Positions 1-9,856 are shown, counted from the stretch's first letter. The stretch is DNA of 61,169 nucleotides from Hyphomicrobiales bacterium (GCA_026990765.1 JALXCV010000072.1:1-61169), one strand, 5' to 3'. Numbers and translations are program-made. Notes: a model not told the origin generated them from the letters alone.

Positions 1-196
1 CCTTTAATGCCTCAAGAGCTGAAGCATAGGGTTCCTGGCGCTCAATGCTCCAATATTTCAGGTCATCAAGGGCAATCGGTTTGCCGGTGACCGCACATCT
101 GACAAAACTGCCATTTTTGACAATCTTGTAATCAGCATCAAGATATTCAAGCTGAGCCTCACCGCCGCCGGTGAATTTTGGTTCAAATCTGTTCAT
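1..196 (-). CDS. DUF2093 family protein, truncated at the window edge
   Basis: Reading leftward from ATG at 196 gives a protein starting MNRFEPKFTGGGEAQLEYL, open to the first base, so the 3' end is missing (65 codons visible). The GGGEA..L.YLD start, the stretch FVRCAVTGKPIALDDLKYWS and the final QEPYAS match the small (about 70 aa) DUF2093 family as I know it from alphaproteobacteria, usually beside xseA, as here. Its function is unknown; the Cys in VRCAVTG and the compact size have led people to suspect a zinc-ribbon-like fold, but only this one Cys is visible here. Called from recognition of the conserved residues. Confidence 0.85.
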   Translation of the reverse strand, partial: MNRFEPKFTGGGEAQLEYLDADYKIVKNGSFVRCAVTGKPIALDDLKYWSIERQEPYASALEALK

Positions 197-436
197 GCGG
201 CAAATATAGCAATTGCATTTCGACATAACAAGACAGAAAGCTGTTGAGGGCTGTGCTATTCATGTTCTTGATCAAGATAATCCAAATTCTGCATGGTGAG
301 ATAATGGTTTGCTGCCATTTACTTTGTGAACTACTTGAAACTGTAGCTGAAATGGCCCATAGAAATGTCAATGATAGCTGCCTGCATATAATAATCATCG
401 AAAACCGGTGAATACAGGCTTGGGAAGTCAACACAA

Positions 437-1966
437 ATGCTCGTTAAAATCGGAGAATCCGATAAGCAGGAACACCGGGAATCACTTCATTCAGGTGACA
501 AGGAAAAACTGAAGGCCAGGCTGTCGAAACTTGTGTTTATTGATGGCAAGTGGGTGTTACCGCTTATTCAGGGTGGCAAGGGCGTTGGCGCAACCAATGG
601 CAGCACTGCTGGCGCATGGGCCAGGGAAAATGCCGGCGGGACCATTGCTGCAACCGGGGCTTCGGGCAGCATTGACATGACCAGCCTTGACAATGATTAC
701 CCGTTCAATGATCCAACAAGGCATGGACGCCATGCTGAAATGATCGATATTTCGATCAAAGGGTGTATTTTTCAGGTCAAGCGGGCGCATGAACTTGCCA
801 ATGGCAAGGGGCTGGTGCGCATCAATTTTCTGAAAATGGCTGGCGGCTCAATGGAGATCATGCGCGGGGTTCTCAAGGGCACAAAAGTTGAAGGCGGGGC
901 CAATCTGATCAATGCGGTGACCATGGGTGCCGGATTGCCGGCAGAAGAAGATGCGCAGATTTGCGCTGATGAAAAAGTATTTCTTGATCCGATAATTTCA
1001 AGCTCAATGGCATTGAAAGTGTTGCTGAAACGCACTTACCGCAAATGGGCCGGACGCTATCATGAAGTTATCGGGGCGGTGGTTTATGAAGACCCATGGC
1101 TGGCCGGTGGCCATAATGGCATTACCAGCCGGGAAAACCCGGATGAGCCAATTGCTCCATATGAGCGGATAAAGGAACTTCGCGCCATAATGAATGAGCA
1201 TGGCATGCACGATGTTGCCATTATCATGGCTGGCGGTGTCTGGTATCTGCGTGACTGGGCCGACTGGCTGGATGATCCTGAAATTGCCCCGATTGCCTTT
1301 CAGATTGGCACCCGCGATCTGCTGACACAGGAATGCCCGATCAGTGATGAGTGGAAGCACCTGTTGCTGACCATGAAAAAGGGCGATGTTGCGCTAAACA
1401 AATTCAGCCCCACCGGGTTTTATTCATCAGCATATAAAAACTCGATGATCATGGAGCTATATGCACAATCTGAACGCCAGATTGCCTATAAACCTGCCCC
1501 TGATGATGAAAAAACCGAAGCTATCAAGGCTTTGGGGGTGCCACCCAAAGGTTTTTGGGTAACACCGGAAGATAATCTGAAAGCCGATATGTGGATCGCC
1601 CAGGGCTATAATACGGTGCTGAAAACACCTGATGAAACGGTGATTTTCGTTACGCCTGAAAAGGCTGTTGCCAACAAGGCGGATAAAACCGACTGTGTTG
1701 GATGTCTGGTTACTTGCAAGCTTAGCTCATGGAGCCAGAATCCTGACACCAAATATTCAACCAAACGCCTGCCCGACCCGCGCACCCATTGCATTCGCAA
1801 ATCCCTGCAAGGGGCGATCGAGGGCAAAAACCTCGACGAAGTACTGATATTTTCCGGCCACAACGCCTTCAAATCCGGCGATGACCCATTCTATCGCAAT
1901 AAAAATGGCGAAGTGGTTTTCCCGACGGTGAAACAGCTGGTTGCACGGCTGTTGACCGGGGATTGA
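437..1966 (+). CDS. Nitronate monooxygenase-family flavoprotein
   Basis: A 509-residue protein of the 2-nitropropane dioxygenase / nitronate monooxygenase family, FMN-dependent TIM-barrel enzymes that oxidise alkyl nitronates. Visible family marks are QGGKGVGATNGSTAGAWA near residue 45, KMAGGSMEIMRG near 135, VTMGAGLP near 167 and YEDPWLAGGHNG near 220, the last resembling the flavin/substrate loop. The C-terminal third carries a cysteine cluster C420-x2-C423-x3-C427 and C452, which could bind a metal or FeS centre; this is seen in the sequence, the role is inference. The start at 437 has only a weak ribosome site (gggaag 14 nt upstream). It is transcribed convergently with xseA. Exact substrate is not predictable. 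Confidence 0.85.
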   Translation: MLVKIGESDKQEHRESLHSGDKEKLKARLSKLVFIDGKWVLPLIQGGKGVGATNGSTAGAWARENAGGTIAATGASGSIDMTSLDNDYPFNDPTRHGRHAEMIDISIKGCIFQVKRAHELANGKGLVRINFLKMAGGSMEIMRGVLKGTKVEGGANLINAVTMGAGLPAEEDAQICADEKVFLDPIISSSMALKVLLKRTYRKWAGRYHEVIGAVVYEDPWLAGGHNGITSRENPDEPIAPYERIKELRAIMNEHGMHDVAIIMAGGVWYLRDWADWLDDPEIAPIAFQIGTRDLLTQECPISDEWKHLLLTMKKGDVALNKFSPTGFYSSAYKNSMIMELYAQSERQIAYKPAPDDEKTEAIKALGVPPKGFWVTPEDNLKADMWIAQGYNTVLKTPDETVIFVTPEKAVANKADKTDCVGCLVTCKLSSWSQNPDTKYSTKRLPDPRTHCIRKSLQGAIEGKNLDEVLIFSGHNAFKSGDDPFYRNKNGEVVFPTVKQLVARLLTGD

Positions 1967-2001
1967 GGGTTAAAGTTTCAGGTTTGCAGCATGCACCCTC
2001 A
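1964..2001. terminator. Weak inverted repeat between convergent genes
   Basis: TGAGGGT (1964-1970, including the stop codon of the nitronate monooxygenase gene) pairs with ACCCTCA (1995-2001) around a 24-nt loop. No T tract follows on either strand. It sits in the 69-bp gap between convergent genes, so a bidirectional terminator role is possible but poorly supported. Confidence 0.3.
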
Positions 2002-2035
2002 GCTAAGCTATACAATCATTTCTCTCGCATCACAA

Positions 2036-3460
2036 TCAAAGCAGACTGCCCTGAACTTCAGGTTTTGAAGCTTTGCGTTTTTTGCCGTCGAGGGTGGCTG
2101 ACAGTTTGCCGTCTTGCAGTTCCATGGTTATTCTGCTGCCCGGTCTGGCATCGGCTTTTGATACCAGCATCTGGCCGTTTTCATCCCTGATGACTGCAAA
2201 GCCTCTGGCCAGTACTGATTTATATGACAGTGAGTTGAACAATTTGGCAGCCAGGGTGAGACTGTGGGTTTTTTCCGATATAAGACGGTTGACCGCCCGG
2301 CTTGAGCGGGCTGAATATTGTTCGACATTTTGCCGCTGGCGGGTGATGTTCTGCAATAATGGGCCGGTTGTGTGGCGACCGGCTATCCGGTCAAATTGTG
2401 AACGGTGGGTCTGCATATTGGTTATCAGCGCCCGTGCCAGACGCGATGAGGCTGAATCATGGCGCTGTCTGGCAAGGGCCAGAATATCATCCGGCTTGGG
2501 CAAGGCGCGCGCTGCGGCCATGGTTCGGGTTTTGCGCTCGGATAATAAACGCTGCATGGCGCGCGGATTGCGGGCACCAAGATCGGCGATCGTTGCAATG
2601 AGATCACGCCTTACAGGCACAGCCCGTTCGGCGGCTGCGGTCGGGGTCGGGGCGCGTTCATCTGCTGCATAATCGATCAGGGTCCAGTCGGTTTCATGGC
2701 CAACTGCCGAAATCAGCGGTATCTGGCTGTCAGCGGCAGCACGAACCACCACTTCTTCATTGAAGCCCCATAAATCTTCAAGCGAACCGCCCCCACGGGC
2801 AACAATTATCAGGTCAGGGCGTCCTTCCTGCATCGCATTAAAGCCGTTAATGGCGGCAGCCACTTCCTTTGCACTTGATTCGCCCTGAACCCTGACCGGC
2901 CAGACTTTCACATTGCGGGCAAAGCGATCATTCAGACGGTGCAGTATGTCGCGGATCACCGCCCCGGTTGGCGAAGTAACCACGCCTATTATTTGCGGCA
3001 GATAGGGTATTGGCTGTTTGCGGGCCTCATCAAATAGGCCTTCGCCCGCCAGTTTTTTCTTGCGCTCCTCTAACAGCGCCATCAGCGCTCCGGCACCGGC
3101 CGGTTCCATGGAATCGATAATTAGCTGATATTTCGACTGGCCCGGATAGGTGGTTATCTTGCCGGTAACAATAACCTCAAGCCCCTGTTCAGGCTGGATT
3201 TTCAGCCTCGCGGCAACACCTTTCCAGATGATACCGCTAAGCACCGCCTTTTCATCTTTCAGATCAAGATATACATGGCCGGATGCCGGGCGTGATACCC
3301 GGCCCAGTTCGGCCCTGATACGAACATGACCGAATGTGTCTTCCAGGGTTCGCTTTAAGGCAAAAGACAGGTCAGATACTGAATATTCCACAACATTTGT
3401 CTGTTGCGGCTGATCATAGATTTCACCGGTCACCGGATCGAATGGCCAATCAGTGGACAT
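2036..3460 (-). CDS. xseA: Exodeoxyribonuclease VII large subunit
   Basis: Large subunit (474 aa) of exonuclease VII, which with several XseB subunits degrades single-stranded DNA processively from both ends in repair. The N-terminal OB-fold (about residues 25-115, YSVSDLSFALKRTLEDTFG ...) is followed by the catalytic domain with IGVVTSPTGAVIRDI near 155, DLIIVARGGGSLEDLW near 205 and SAVGHETDWTLID near 245, all hallmarks of XseA. The length is normal for the family. It is divergent from purD across 75 bp; the xseA-purD adjacency with DUF2093 nearby is common in Rhizobiales-type genomes. xseB is not in the window. The C-terminal KKRKASKPEV is a basic tail of unknown importance. Confidence 0.97.
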   Translation of the reverse strand: MSTDWPFDPVTGEIYDQPQQTNVVEYSVSDLSFALKRTLEDTFGHVRIRAELGRVSRPASGHVYLDLKDEKAVLSGIIWKGVAARLKIQPEQGLEVIVTGKITTYPGQSKYQLIIDSMEPAGAGALMALLEERKKKLAGEGLFDEARKQPIPYLPQIIGVVTSPTGAVIRDILHRLNDRFARNVKVWPVRVQGESSAKEVAAAINGFNAMQEGRPDLIIVARGGGSLEDLWGFNEEVVVRAAADSQIPLISAVGHETDWTLIDYAADERAPTPTAAAERAVPVRRDLIATIADLGARNPRAMQRLLSERKTRTMAAARALPKPDDILALARQRHDSASSRLARALITNMQTHRSQFDRIAGRHTTGPLLQNITRQRQNVEQYSARSSRAVNRLISEKTHSLTLAAKLFNSLSYKSVLARGFAVIRDENGQMLVSKADARPGSRITMELQDGKLSATLDGKKRKASKPEVQGSLL

Positions 3461-3535
3461 AATTGAAGAATCCCTTTTTCTTTCTTGTTAGCCGATTTAT
3501 GGTGCGGTGACAAAGTTGATGGAGAATAATTGATC

Positions 3536-4822
3536 ATGAACATCCTGCTAACAGGCTCAGGCGGGCGCGAACATGCACTGGCCTGGAAACTTCAGCAATC
3601 CCCAAAATGTGAAAAACTGTTTTGTGCACCCGGCAATGCCGGAATTGCCAAACTGGCTGAATGTATCGATCTGAATGTCAGCGATCATCCAGCTGTTATC
3701 GGTTTTTGCCAGAAAAACAATATTGATCTGGTAGTGGTTGGCCCTGAAGCTCCATTGGTTGCCGGACTGGCTGATGATCTGAAAGCTGCTGGAACAAGGG
3801 TGTTCGGACCGGTAAAGGCAGCCGCAATGCTTGAAGGTTCCAAGGGTTTTACCAAGGATATTTGTGCAAAATACAATATTCCAACAGCTGCTTATGGCCG
3901 TTTCTCAAATGAGGCAGATGCGCTTGCCTATCTGGCAGAACAACCAGTACCGATTGTGGTCAAGGCTGATGGGCTGGCCGCAGGCAAGGGTGTGATTGTA
4001 GCTGAAACCCGCAAGCAGGCGCAAAAGGCAGTCAAAGACATATTTTCCGGCCTGTTTGGCGATGCGGGCGCTGAAGTTGTTATTGAAGAATGCCTGGTTG
4101 GCGAGGAGGCATCATTCTTTGCCATATGTGATGGTGAACGGGCAGTAAGCCTGGCAACAGCGCAGGATCACAAACGGGTGGGGGTTGGTGATACCGGTCC
4201 CAATACTGGCGGCATGGGCGCCTATTCGCCTGCTCCGGTGATGACTGATGCCATGGTCAAGCGGGTGGAAGATGAAATCATCAATCCAACCATCAAGGCC
4301 ATGAAAGACATGGGTTCGCCATTTTGCGGGGTGCTGTTTGCCGGTCTGATGATTACCGACAAGGGGCCAGAACTGATTGAATATAATGTCCGCTTTGGCG
4401 ACCCTGAATGCCAGGTGCTGATGATGCGGATGGAAGATGATCTGGTTGAATTGCTGAGTGCCGCAGCTGATGGCAATCTTGGAAACCGGCAGACAAAATG
4501 GAAAAAACTGCATGCCATGACCATAGTCATGGCCGCCAAAGGTTATCCGGGGTCATATGACAAGGGTAGTGTGATCGGCAATCTTGAAAATGCCGGTCGC
4601 CCGGATAATATAGAGATATTCCATGCCGGTACTGCACAAAAGGGTGATGACATAATCGCCATTGGCGGGCGGGTGCTGAATGTCACCGGGCTTGGCTGCA
4701 CCATTTGTGAAGCCCGTGACAATGCCTATGCAGCGGTTGAAAATATAAACTGGCCGGGCGGATTTTACCGCAATGATATTGGCTGGCGGGCGCTGGAAAG
4801 GGAGAAAACTGATGGCGGTTGA
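3536..4822 (+). CDS. purD: Phosphoribosylamine-glycine ligase (GAR synthetase)
   Basis: Second step of de novo purine synthesis: joins glycine to 5-phosphoribosylamine using ATP to make GAR. The N-terminal [19 protein letters not shown], the ATP-grasp stretch [16 protein letters not shown] near residue 145, and [21 protein letters not shown] near 210 are diagnostic; [12 protein letters not shown] near 285 carries metal ligands. I place the start at ATG 3536, 11 nt after ggag (3521-3524), rather than at TTG 3530. About 428 aa, normal length. Its last 11 nt overlap the patatin-like gene, so the two are probably co-transcribed and translationally coupled. Confidence 0.97.
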   Translation: MNILLTGSGGREHALAWKLQQSPKCEKLFCAPGNAGIAKLAECIDLNVSDHPAVIGFCQKNNIDLVVVGPEAPLVAGLADDLKAAGTRVFGPVKAAAMLEGSKGFTKDICAKYNIPTAAYGRFSNEADALAYLAEQPVPIVVKADGLAAGKGVIVAETRKQAQKAVKDIFSGLFGDAGAEVVIEECLVGEEASFFAICDGERAVSLATAQDHKRVGVGDTGPNTGGMGAYSPAPVMTDAMVKRVEDEIINPTIKAMKDMGSPFCGVLFAGLMITDKGPELIEYNVRFGDPECQVLMMRMEDDLVELLSAAADGNLGNRQTKWKKLHAMTIVMAAKGYPGSYDKGSVIGNLENAGRPDNIEIFHAGTAQKGDDIIAIGGRVLNVTGLGCTICEARDNAYAAVENINWPGGFYRNDIGWRALEREKTDGG

Positions 4823-5636
4823 GATTGGTCTGGCACTTGGTGGCGGCGCGGCTCGCGGCATAGCGCATATTCCCCTGCTTGAAGTGTTTGACGAACTTGG
4901 CATCAAGCCGGTCAAGATCGCCGGAACCAGTATCGGGGCGCTGATGGGGGCGGCTTATGCCTCTGGAATATCTGCGCGCGATATTCGCCAGCATACAATC
5001 GAGGTGCTGAACAACCGGGTTGATGCAGCAAGGCATATCTTCCAGCAAAGTGAAGGCAAGCTGTTTGACCTGATCAATTTTTCCTTCCGCAAGCCAACAC
5101 AGGTGGACGGCACCAAACTGGCAGAACTGGCCTTGCCGAACGGGGTTGCCAGAAATATTGAAGACTCAAAAATAGAATTTGTGGTCAATGCCACCGACTT
5201 TTTTGGCCATAGGGAAGTGGTGATTGATTCCGGTCCGCTAGTGGAGGCAGTGGCTGCCTCGATGGCCATTCCGGGAATTATCGAGGCACCTTTCAAGGAT
5301 GATCTGCTGCTGATCGATGGAGCCATGACCAATCCGGTGCCGTTTGAACATGTGTCAGCACCGGGGCGGATTGTAGTTGCAGTTGATGTTACCGGTGGCC
5401 CCTACCCTGATGGCAAGCGCCCCGGCTATACTGACCTGGCATTTGGTGCCACCCAGATAATGCAATTGCGTATCAGTGAACTGGCCAGACAATTATCACC
5501 ACCTGATATTTATATCGAGCCTGATTTGAGCCAATTCAGGGCGCATGATTTCTTCAAGGTACGCCAATTGCTGGCAGCCGGTGAAGCAGAAAAAGATCAT
5601 CTGAAACGCGAGTTGGACAAATTGCTGGCTGAATAG
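4812..5636 (+). CDS. Patatin-like phospholipase family protein
   Basis: A 274-residue RssA/patatin-type serine lipid acyl hydrolase. The oxyanion-hole motif GGGAARG (10-16), the nucleophile elbow GTSIG (38-42, Ser40) and the catalytic-dyad motif IDGAM near residue 178 are all intact, so it should be active. No signal peptide is visible, so action on the cytoplasmic membrane face is likely; the physiological lipid is unknown. The ATG at 4812 follows GGAG at 4801-4804 and lies inside the end of purD (11-nt overlap). It converges on aroC across 50 bp. Confidence 0.9.
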   Translation: MAVEIGLALGGGAARGIAHIPLLEVFDELGIKPVKIAGTSIGALMGAAYASGISARDIRQHTIEVLNNRVDAARHIFQQSEGKLFDLINFSFRKPTQVDGTKLAELALPNGVARNIEDSKIEFVVNATDFFGHREVVIDSGPLVEAVAASMAIPGIIEAPFKDDLLLIDGAMTNPVPFEHVSAPGRIVVAVDVTGGPYPDGKRPGYTDLAFGATQIMQLRISELARQLSPPDIYIEPDLSQFRAHDFFKVRQLLAAGEAEKDHLKRELDKLLAE

Positions 5637-5686
5637 ACAGTCAGGATAACAATAATTGAGCGACCTCATACGGGAACTGTCAAGGC

Positions 5687-6772
5687 TTAACCATTTTGCG
5701 CCCGGTGCCGCAATTTGTGATCAGCCAGCACCAGCGCCAGCATGGCTTCGCCAACCGGCACTGCCCTGATACCTACACACGGATCATGGCGGCCCTTGGT
5801 TATGATGTCGGTGTCCTTGCCGGTTTTGGTGACGGTCCGGCGGGTAGTGAGAATTGATGAAGTCGGTTTGACCGCGAAACGAACTACAATATCCTGTCCC
5901 GAAGATATGCCACCCAGAATGCCGCCAGCATGGTTTGACTGAAATTGCGGGGCGCCATCCACCATTCTTATTTCATCGGCATTGGCTTCACCGGTCAGTC
6001 CAGCCGAAGCAAAACCGGCACCGATTTCAACGCCTTTGACCGCATTGATGCTCATCATTGCCGATGCAATATCCTGATCAAGCTTGCCATAAACCGGTGC
6101 GCCCCACCCGGCTGGAACCCCAGAGGCCACTACCTCAACCACAGCCCCGATTGAGGAGCCGGATTTGCGTATCTGATCAAGGTAATCAGCCCATTCGACC
6201 GCGGCTTTGGCATCGGGACAAAATAGCGGGTTATTGTCAACTTCACTCCAGTCCCAGTTATCACGGTCAATCTTGTGATCTCCCACCTGTACCAGCGCGC
6301 CCTTGATGCTGATACCATCCAGAACCTTGCGGGCAACGGCCCCTGCTGCAACTCTTGAGGCGGTTTCGCGGGCTGATGATCTGCCACCGCCGCGATAATC
6401 ACGCACGCCATATTTGGCCTGATAGGTGAAATCGGCGTGACCGGGACGGAACTTGTCGCGGATTTCGCTGTAATCCTTTGAGCGCTGATCGGTATTTTCG
6501 ATCATCAGGGCAATTGGGGTGCCAGTGGTTATCTGGCCATCTGTAGTGTCATCTTCAAACACACCTGACAGGATTTTTACCTGATCAGCTTCGCGCCGCT
6601 GGGTGGTAAATCTTGATTGTCCAGGGCGTCGCTTGTCGAGGAATTTCTGGATATCGGCTTCACACAGTTTCACACCGGCAGGACAGCCATCAATGACACA
6701 GCCAATGGCAATTCCGTGGCTTTCGCCAAAGGTGGTCATGGTGAACATATGGCCAAAGCGGTTAAATGACAT
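5687..6772 (-). CDS. aroC: Chorismate synthase
   Basis: Last step of the shikimate pathway: EPSP to chorismate, with reduced FMN as cofactor. The protein (361 aa from ATG 6772) begins [20 protein letters not shown], and carries RPGHADFTY near 108, [13 protein letters not shown] near 125 and a GGISSGQDI segment near 290, the three signature regions of AroC. An ATG at 6796 in the same frame would add eight residues that the family lacks; agga sits just upstream of 6772. Transcribed in the same direction as the histidine phosphatase and fabI, 64 bp behind the former, an arrangement also known from Rhizobiales such as Brucella. Confidence 0.97.
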   Translation of the reverse strand: MSFNRFGHMFTMTTFGESHGIAIGCVIDGCPAGVKLCEADIQKFLDKRRPGQSRFTTQRREADQVKILSGVFEDDTTDGQITTGTPIALMIENTDQRSKDYSEIRDKFRPGHADFTYQAKYGVRDYRGGGRSSARETASRVAAGAVARKVLDGISIKGALVQVGDHKIDRDNWDWSEVDNNPLFCPDAKAAVEWADYLDQIRKSGSSIGAVVEVVASGVPAGWGAPVYGKLDQDIASAMMSINAVKGVEIGAGFASAGLTGEANADEIRMVDGAPQFQSNHAGGILGGISSGQDIVVRFAVKPTSSILTTRRTVTKTGKDTDIITKGRHDPCVGIRAVPVGEAMLALVLADHKLRHRAQNG

Positions 6773-6835
6773 TGGTGGTTTCCTGTTGCTTGTCAAAGGG
6801 GCAATTTATTGTGCCCTGCGGCTGGTTGCAAGGGT

Positions 6836-7438
6836 TCAGGCCCTGAACCAGGTTATTTCACCAGCTTCTATCTTGTAGAATTTGGTTTGCGGCACCGGCA
6901 GGCCGACAAATTCAGCTCCGGTCTTGCCCAGCATGGCGCCGCGAATAATCCGGCTGATACCACCATGAGCCACAATGATAACCGGTTTTTGCTGATCGTC
7001 CAGCCAGTCCTTGATGCGTTTTGCGGCCATGGCATAGCTTTCACCATTTGGCGGCACCCAGTGGAAGTAACCTTCCGGGTCTTTGGTTGGATCAATCCCG
7101 GCTGCATTGAGTTCAGGCCATGTCCAGCCGTCACGGTCTCCAAATGAGACTTCACGCACCCTTGGTTCAATGCGAGCTGTATCTTCGGGCAGACCATAGG
7201 CTTTTAGTATATGGCCCATTGTCTGGCGGGCGCGTGTCAAGGGGGACACCACAAAATCAAATTGTGCAGGATCAGGGACGACCCTGACCAGAGCATCTGC
7301 AATGGCTTTGGCCTGAACGTGACCGGTTTCGTTCAACGGAATATCGGTTTGCCCCTGAATTCGGCGGGCCTTGTTCCAGTCTGTCTGGCCATGGCGAATA
7401 TAATAGACCAGTGGATATTTTGCTGTCACCTGGTTCAA
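6836..7438 (-). CDS. Histidine phosphatase family protein (phosphoglycerate-mutase-like)
   Basis: A 200-residue member of the histidine phosphatase superfamily. The phospho-accepting histidine lies in R15-H16-G17, followed by GQTDWNKARRIQGQTDIPLNE, and the second active-site histidine is in IIVAHGGISR near residue 155. Whether it acts as cofactor-dependent phosphoglycerate mutase or as a general phosphatase cannot be told from sequence. The start overlaps the fabI stop by 4 nt (ATGA type), so fabI, this gene and aroC probably form one transcript. Confidence 0.88.
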   Translation of the reverse strand: MNQVTAKYPLVYYIRHGQTDWNKARRIQGQTDIPLNETGHVQAKAIADALVRVVPDPAQFDFVVSPLTRARQTMGHILKAYGLPEDTARIEPRVREVSFGDRDGWTWPELNAAGIDPTKDPEGYFHWVPPNGESYAMAAKRIKDWLDDQQKPVIIVAHGGISRIIRGAMLGKTGAEFVGLPVPQTKFYKIEAGEITWFRA

Positions 7439-8247
7439 CCCTTCGTCAGATCAGGGGCTTCAGGGTCTTTCATGCCAACAACATGATAGCCGGCATCAAC
7501 ATGCAAGACCTCACCGGTTGTCCCGCGCCCAAGATCAGACAAAAGGAACACACTGGTATCGCCCACCTCATCAATGGTGACGGTACGCTTCATGGGAGCA
7601 TTAAGTTCATTCCATTTGAGAATATAGCGGAAATCACCAATGCCGGAAGAAGCAAGGGTCTTGATAGGCCCGGCAGAAATCGCATTGACCCGGATAGCCT
7701 TTTCGCCAAGATCTGCCGCCATATAGCGTACCGATGCTTCAAGTGCGGCTTTGGCTACACCCATGACATTATAATGCGGCATCCATTTTTCAGCGCCATA
7801 ATAGGTAAGTGTCACCATGGAACCACCATCGCTCATCAGCTTTTCAGCCCGCTGGGCAACGGCGGTAAAGCTGTAGCAGGAGATAAACAGGGTATTTTTG
7901 AAATTTTCAGCGCTGGTATCAATATAGCGCCCCTTCAACTCATCCTTGTCGGAAAAGCCGATTGCATGCACCAGAAAATCCAGCTTGCCCCATTTTTCTT
8001 CCAGTTCGGCAAATACCGCATCGATTGATTCGGCATCAGAAACATCACACGGCATAATCATGTCGACACCAATTTTTGCCGCCAGTGGTTCTATGCGTTT
8101 TTTCTGGGCAGCACCTTGATAGGTAAAGGCCAGTTCCGCCCCGTGTTCTGCGCATGACCGGGCAATCCCCCAGGCAATTGACATCTGGTTGGCGACCCCC
8201 ATAATCAGCCCGCGTTTGCCGGACATCAGTTTTGCGCTATCAGTCAT
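7435..8247 (-). CDS. fabI: Enoyl-ACP reductase (NADH), FabI type
   Basis: Reduces enoyl-ACP in each round of fatty acid elongation. The protein (270 aa) shows the divergent FabI nucleotide-binding start GLIMGVANQMSIAWGIA, the AFTYQG segment, and the catalytic Tyr-x6-Lys as YNVMGVAK near residue 157-164, which separates FabI from ordinary SDRs (Tyr-x3-Lys). SAGPIKTLASSGI near 190 and the C-terminal TGEVLHVDAGYH are also typical. It heads the fabI-phosphatase-aroC cluster and is divergent from pdxH; the 163-bp intergenic region holds a three-site TGTNACA array (separate entry) that may control one or both. Confidence 0.96.
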   Translation of the reverse strand: MTDSAKLMSGKRGLIMGVANQMSIAWGIARSCAEHGAELAFTYQGAAQKKRIEPLAAKIGVDMIMPCDVSDAESIDAVFAELEEKWGKLDFLVHAIGFSDKDELKGRYIDTSAENFKNTLFISCYSFTAVAQRAEKLMSDGGSMVTLTYYGAEKWMPHYNVMGVAKAALEASVRYMAADLGEKAIRVNAISAGPIKTLASSGIGDFRYILKWNELNAPMKRTVTIDEVGDTSVFLLSDLGRGTTGEVLHVDAGYHVVGMKDPEAPDLTKG

Positions 8248-8334
8248 TTTGCTGTTATTTCCCTGTGATTATTATCGCTGCCTTTTCTGGCGCGTAATCT
8301 ACATTATTTTTATCCAGCGTCCATCTTTTATGAC

Positions 8335-8361
8335 TGTCACAATTTGTTACAGTATGTGACA
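8335..8361. promoter_or_regulatory. Three TGTNACA heptamers spaced exactly 10 bp (fabI/pdxH intergenic)
   Basis: TGTCACA (8335-8341), TGTTACA (8345-8351) and TGTGACA (8355-8361) each are palindromic in TGT-N-ACA form and begin exactly 10 bp apart, i.e. one helical turn. The outer two also form an 8-bp perfect inverted repeat (CTGTCACA / TGTGACAG). The array lies 88 bp upstream of fabI and 50 bp upstream of pdxH. This looks like a cooperative operator; I cannot name the regulator. Confidence 0.55.
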
Positions 8362-8410
8362 GACAAAAGGTTGCTGATTCAGACTAATTGGAGCATTACA
8401 GGACAAACCA

Positions 8411-9049
8411 ATGCCGAAAAGAGATGAAACCTACATGACGATTACTGCTGCCAAAGGCTTTGAGAAAAGCAATGCCCCGTTTGAACTGTTTGACCAGTGG
8501 CTGAAGGATGCTGAAAAATCAGAGCCAAATGACCCCAATGCCATGTCGGTGGCAAGTGTGGATGAGAACGGCATGCCGAATGTGCGGATGGTATTGTTGA
8601 AGGAATTTGATGAAACCGGCTTTGTTTTCTACACCAATTTTGAAAGCGCCAAAGGCCGTGAATTACTGGCATCAAGGAAAGCTGCTCTTAATTTTCACTG
8701 GAAATCACTGCGACGACAGGTAAGGATTCGCGGACTGGTCGAGATCGTCCCGGATGAACAGGCAGATGCCTATTTTGCATCGCGCGCCCGTGACAGCCGT
8801 ATTGGTGCATGGGCATCCCAGCAGTCACGCCCGGTTGAAAGCCGGTTTGCCTTTGAAAAGGCGATAGCCAAATATGCTGCCAAATATGCAATTGGTGAAG
8901 TGCCGCGCCCGCCCTACTGGTCCGGTTTCAAAATTATACCGCTGGAAATGGAGTTCTGGCATGACCGCCCGTTCCGGCTGCATGACAGGATTGTGTTCAA
9001 GCGCCCGACCCCAAGTGACCAGTGGACGAAATCACGGCTTTATCCCTGA
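8411..9049 (+). CDS. pdxH: Pyridoxamine 5'-phosphate oxidase
   Basis: FMN enzyme that makes pyridoxal 5'-phosphate from PNP or PMP. The protein (212 aa) has [21 protein letters not shown] near residue 55, [21 protein letters not shown] near 88, and [16 protein letters not shown] near 120, all FMN/substrate-binding signatures, and ends in the family's typical RLYP. ATG 8411 lies 8 nt after agga; an internal ATG at 8435 is possible. It is divergent from fabI and followed 51 bp later by an SDR gene and a PLP-dependent Cys/Met enzyme, a nearby user of its product. Confidence 0.96.
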   Translation: MPKRDETYMTITAAKGFEKSNAPFELFDQWLKDAEKSEPNDPNAMSVASVDENGMPNVRMVLLKEFDETGFVFYTNFESAKGRELLASRKAALNFHWKSLRRQVRIRGLVEIVPDEQADAYFASRARDSRIGAWASQQSRPVESRFAFEKAIAKYAAKYAIGEVPRPPYWSGFKIIPLEMEFWHDRPFRLHDRIVFKRPTPSDQWTKSRLYP

Positions 9050-9100
9050 ATATTCATGGGCTAAGGTAGGCAACGAATCCAGAACTTATCGGTGGAGCCC

Positions 9101-9856
9101 ATGAACCAGATAGCAAACAGTGAACGAAAGACCATCGTCCTTACCGGGGCATCGCGCGGTATTGGCCATGCAACAGTAAAACGGTTTTCATCAGCAGGAT
9201 GGCGGGTGCTTACCTGCTCACGCCAGCCCTTCCCCGAAGACTGCCCGTGGGAAATGGGCGAAGAGGACCATATTCAGGTTGATCTGGCTGACCCGGAAAG
9301 CACATCAGCAGCGGTTGAACTGATGCGCGAACGGCTAAAAGCCCAGAATGGGCGATTGAATGCGCTGGTCAATAATGCCGCCATATCACCCAAGATTGCC
9401 GGTGGCGGGCGAATGAACACCATGGCGACTGACCGCGATGACTGGATGAAAGTGTTTCAGGTAAACTTTTTTGCTCCAATCATGCTGGCGCGCGGTCTGG
9501 TTGAGGAATTAAAGGCGGCCAAGGGATCAGTGGTAAATGTCACATCTATTGCCGGAACCTCGGTACATCCATTTGCCGGTGCCGCCTATTCCACCTCCAA
9601 GGCAGCGCTTGCCTCATTGACAAGGGAAATGGCTCATGATTTTGGTCCGCTGGGGGTAAGGGTCAATTCGATTTCTCCTGGTGAAATTGAAACCTCTATC
9701 CTGTCACCGGGAACCGAAAAGATCATCCCGCAAATTCCATTACGCCGGCTTGGCCAGCCTGAAGAAGTGGCAAAGGCTATCTATTTTCTGTGCACCGAAG
9801 CATCCAGCTATGTAACCGGGGCTGAATTGCATATCAACGGAGGCCAGCATGTCTAA
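9101..9856 (+). CDS. SDR family oxidoreductase
   Basis: Classical short-chain dehydrogenase/reductase of 251 aa. The NAD(P)-binding motif is TGASRGIG near residue 16, the structural NNAA motif is in LNALVNNAAIS near 85, and the catalytic Ser-Tyr-Lys reads NVTSIAG ... YSTSKAA (Tyr-x3-Lys) near 163-167. C-terminal SSYVTGAELHINGGQHV is typical. Its substrate is unknown. I prefer ATG 9101 to GTG 9092, though GGAG (9094-9097) lies very close. The stop overlaps the next gene by 8 nt, so it is probably translated with the Cys/Met PLP enzyme. Confidence 0.88.
   Translation: MNQIANSERKTIVLTGASRGIGHATVKRFSSAGWRVLTCSRQPFPEDCPWEMGEEDHIQVDLADPESTSAAVELMRERLKAQNGRLNALVNNAAISPKIAGGGRMNTMATDRDDWMKVFQVNFFAPIMLARGLVEELKAAKGSVVNVTSIAGTSVHPFAGAAYSTSKAALASLTREMAHDFGPLGVRVNSISPGEIETSILSPGTEKIIPQIPLRRLGQPEEVAKAIYFLCTEASSYVTGAELHINGGQHV

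Noticed and set aside
197-436. Small minus-strand frame in the first intergenic region
   Set aside because: The 83-codon frame at 183-434 overlaps the DUF2093 start region and has no recognisable features; the region shows nothing else.
1963-2190. Small plus-strand frame overlapping the end of xseA
   Set aside because: Starts in the stop region of the nitronate monooxygenase gene and runs antisense into xseA; no ribosome site or homology.
2073-2672. Plus-strand frame of 199 codons over xseA
   Set aside because: Shadow of xseA; composition is Arg/Ser/Ala-rich with no motif, and the minus frame has unmistakable XseA signatures.
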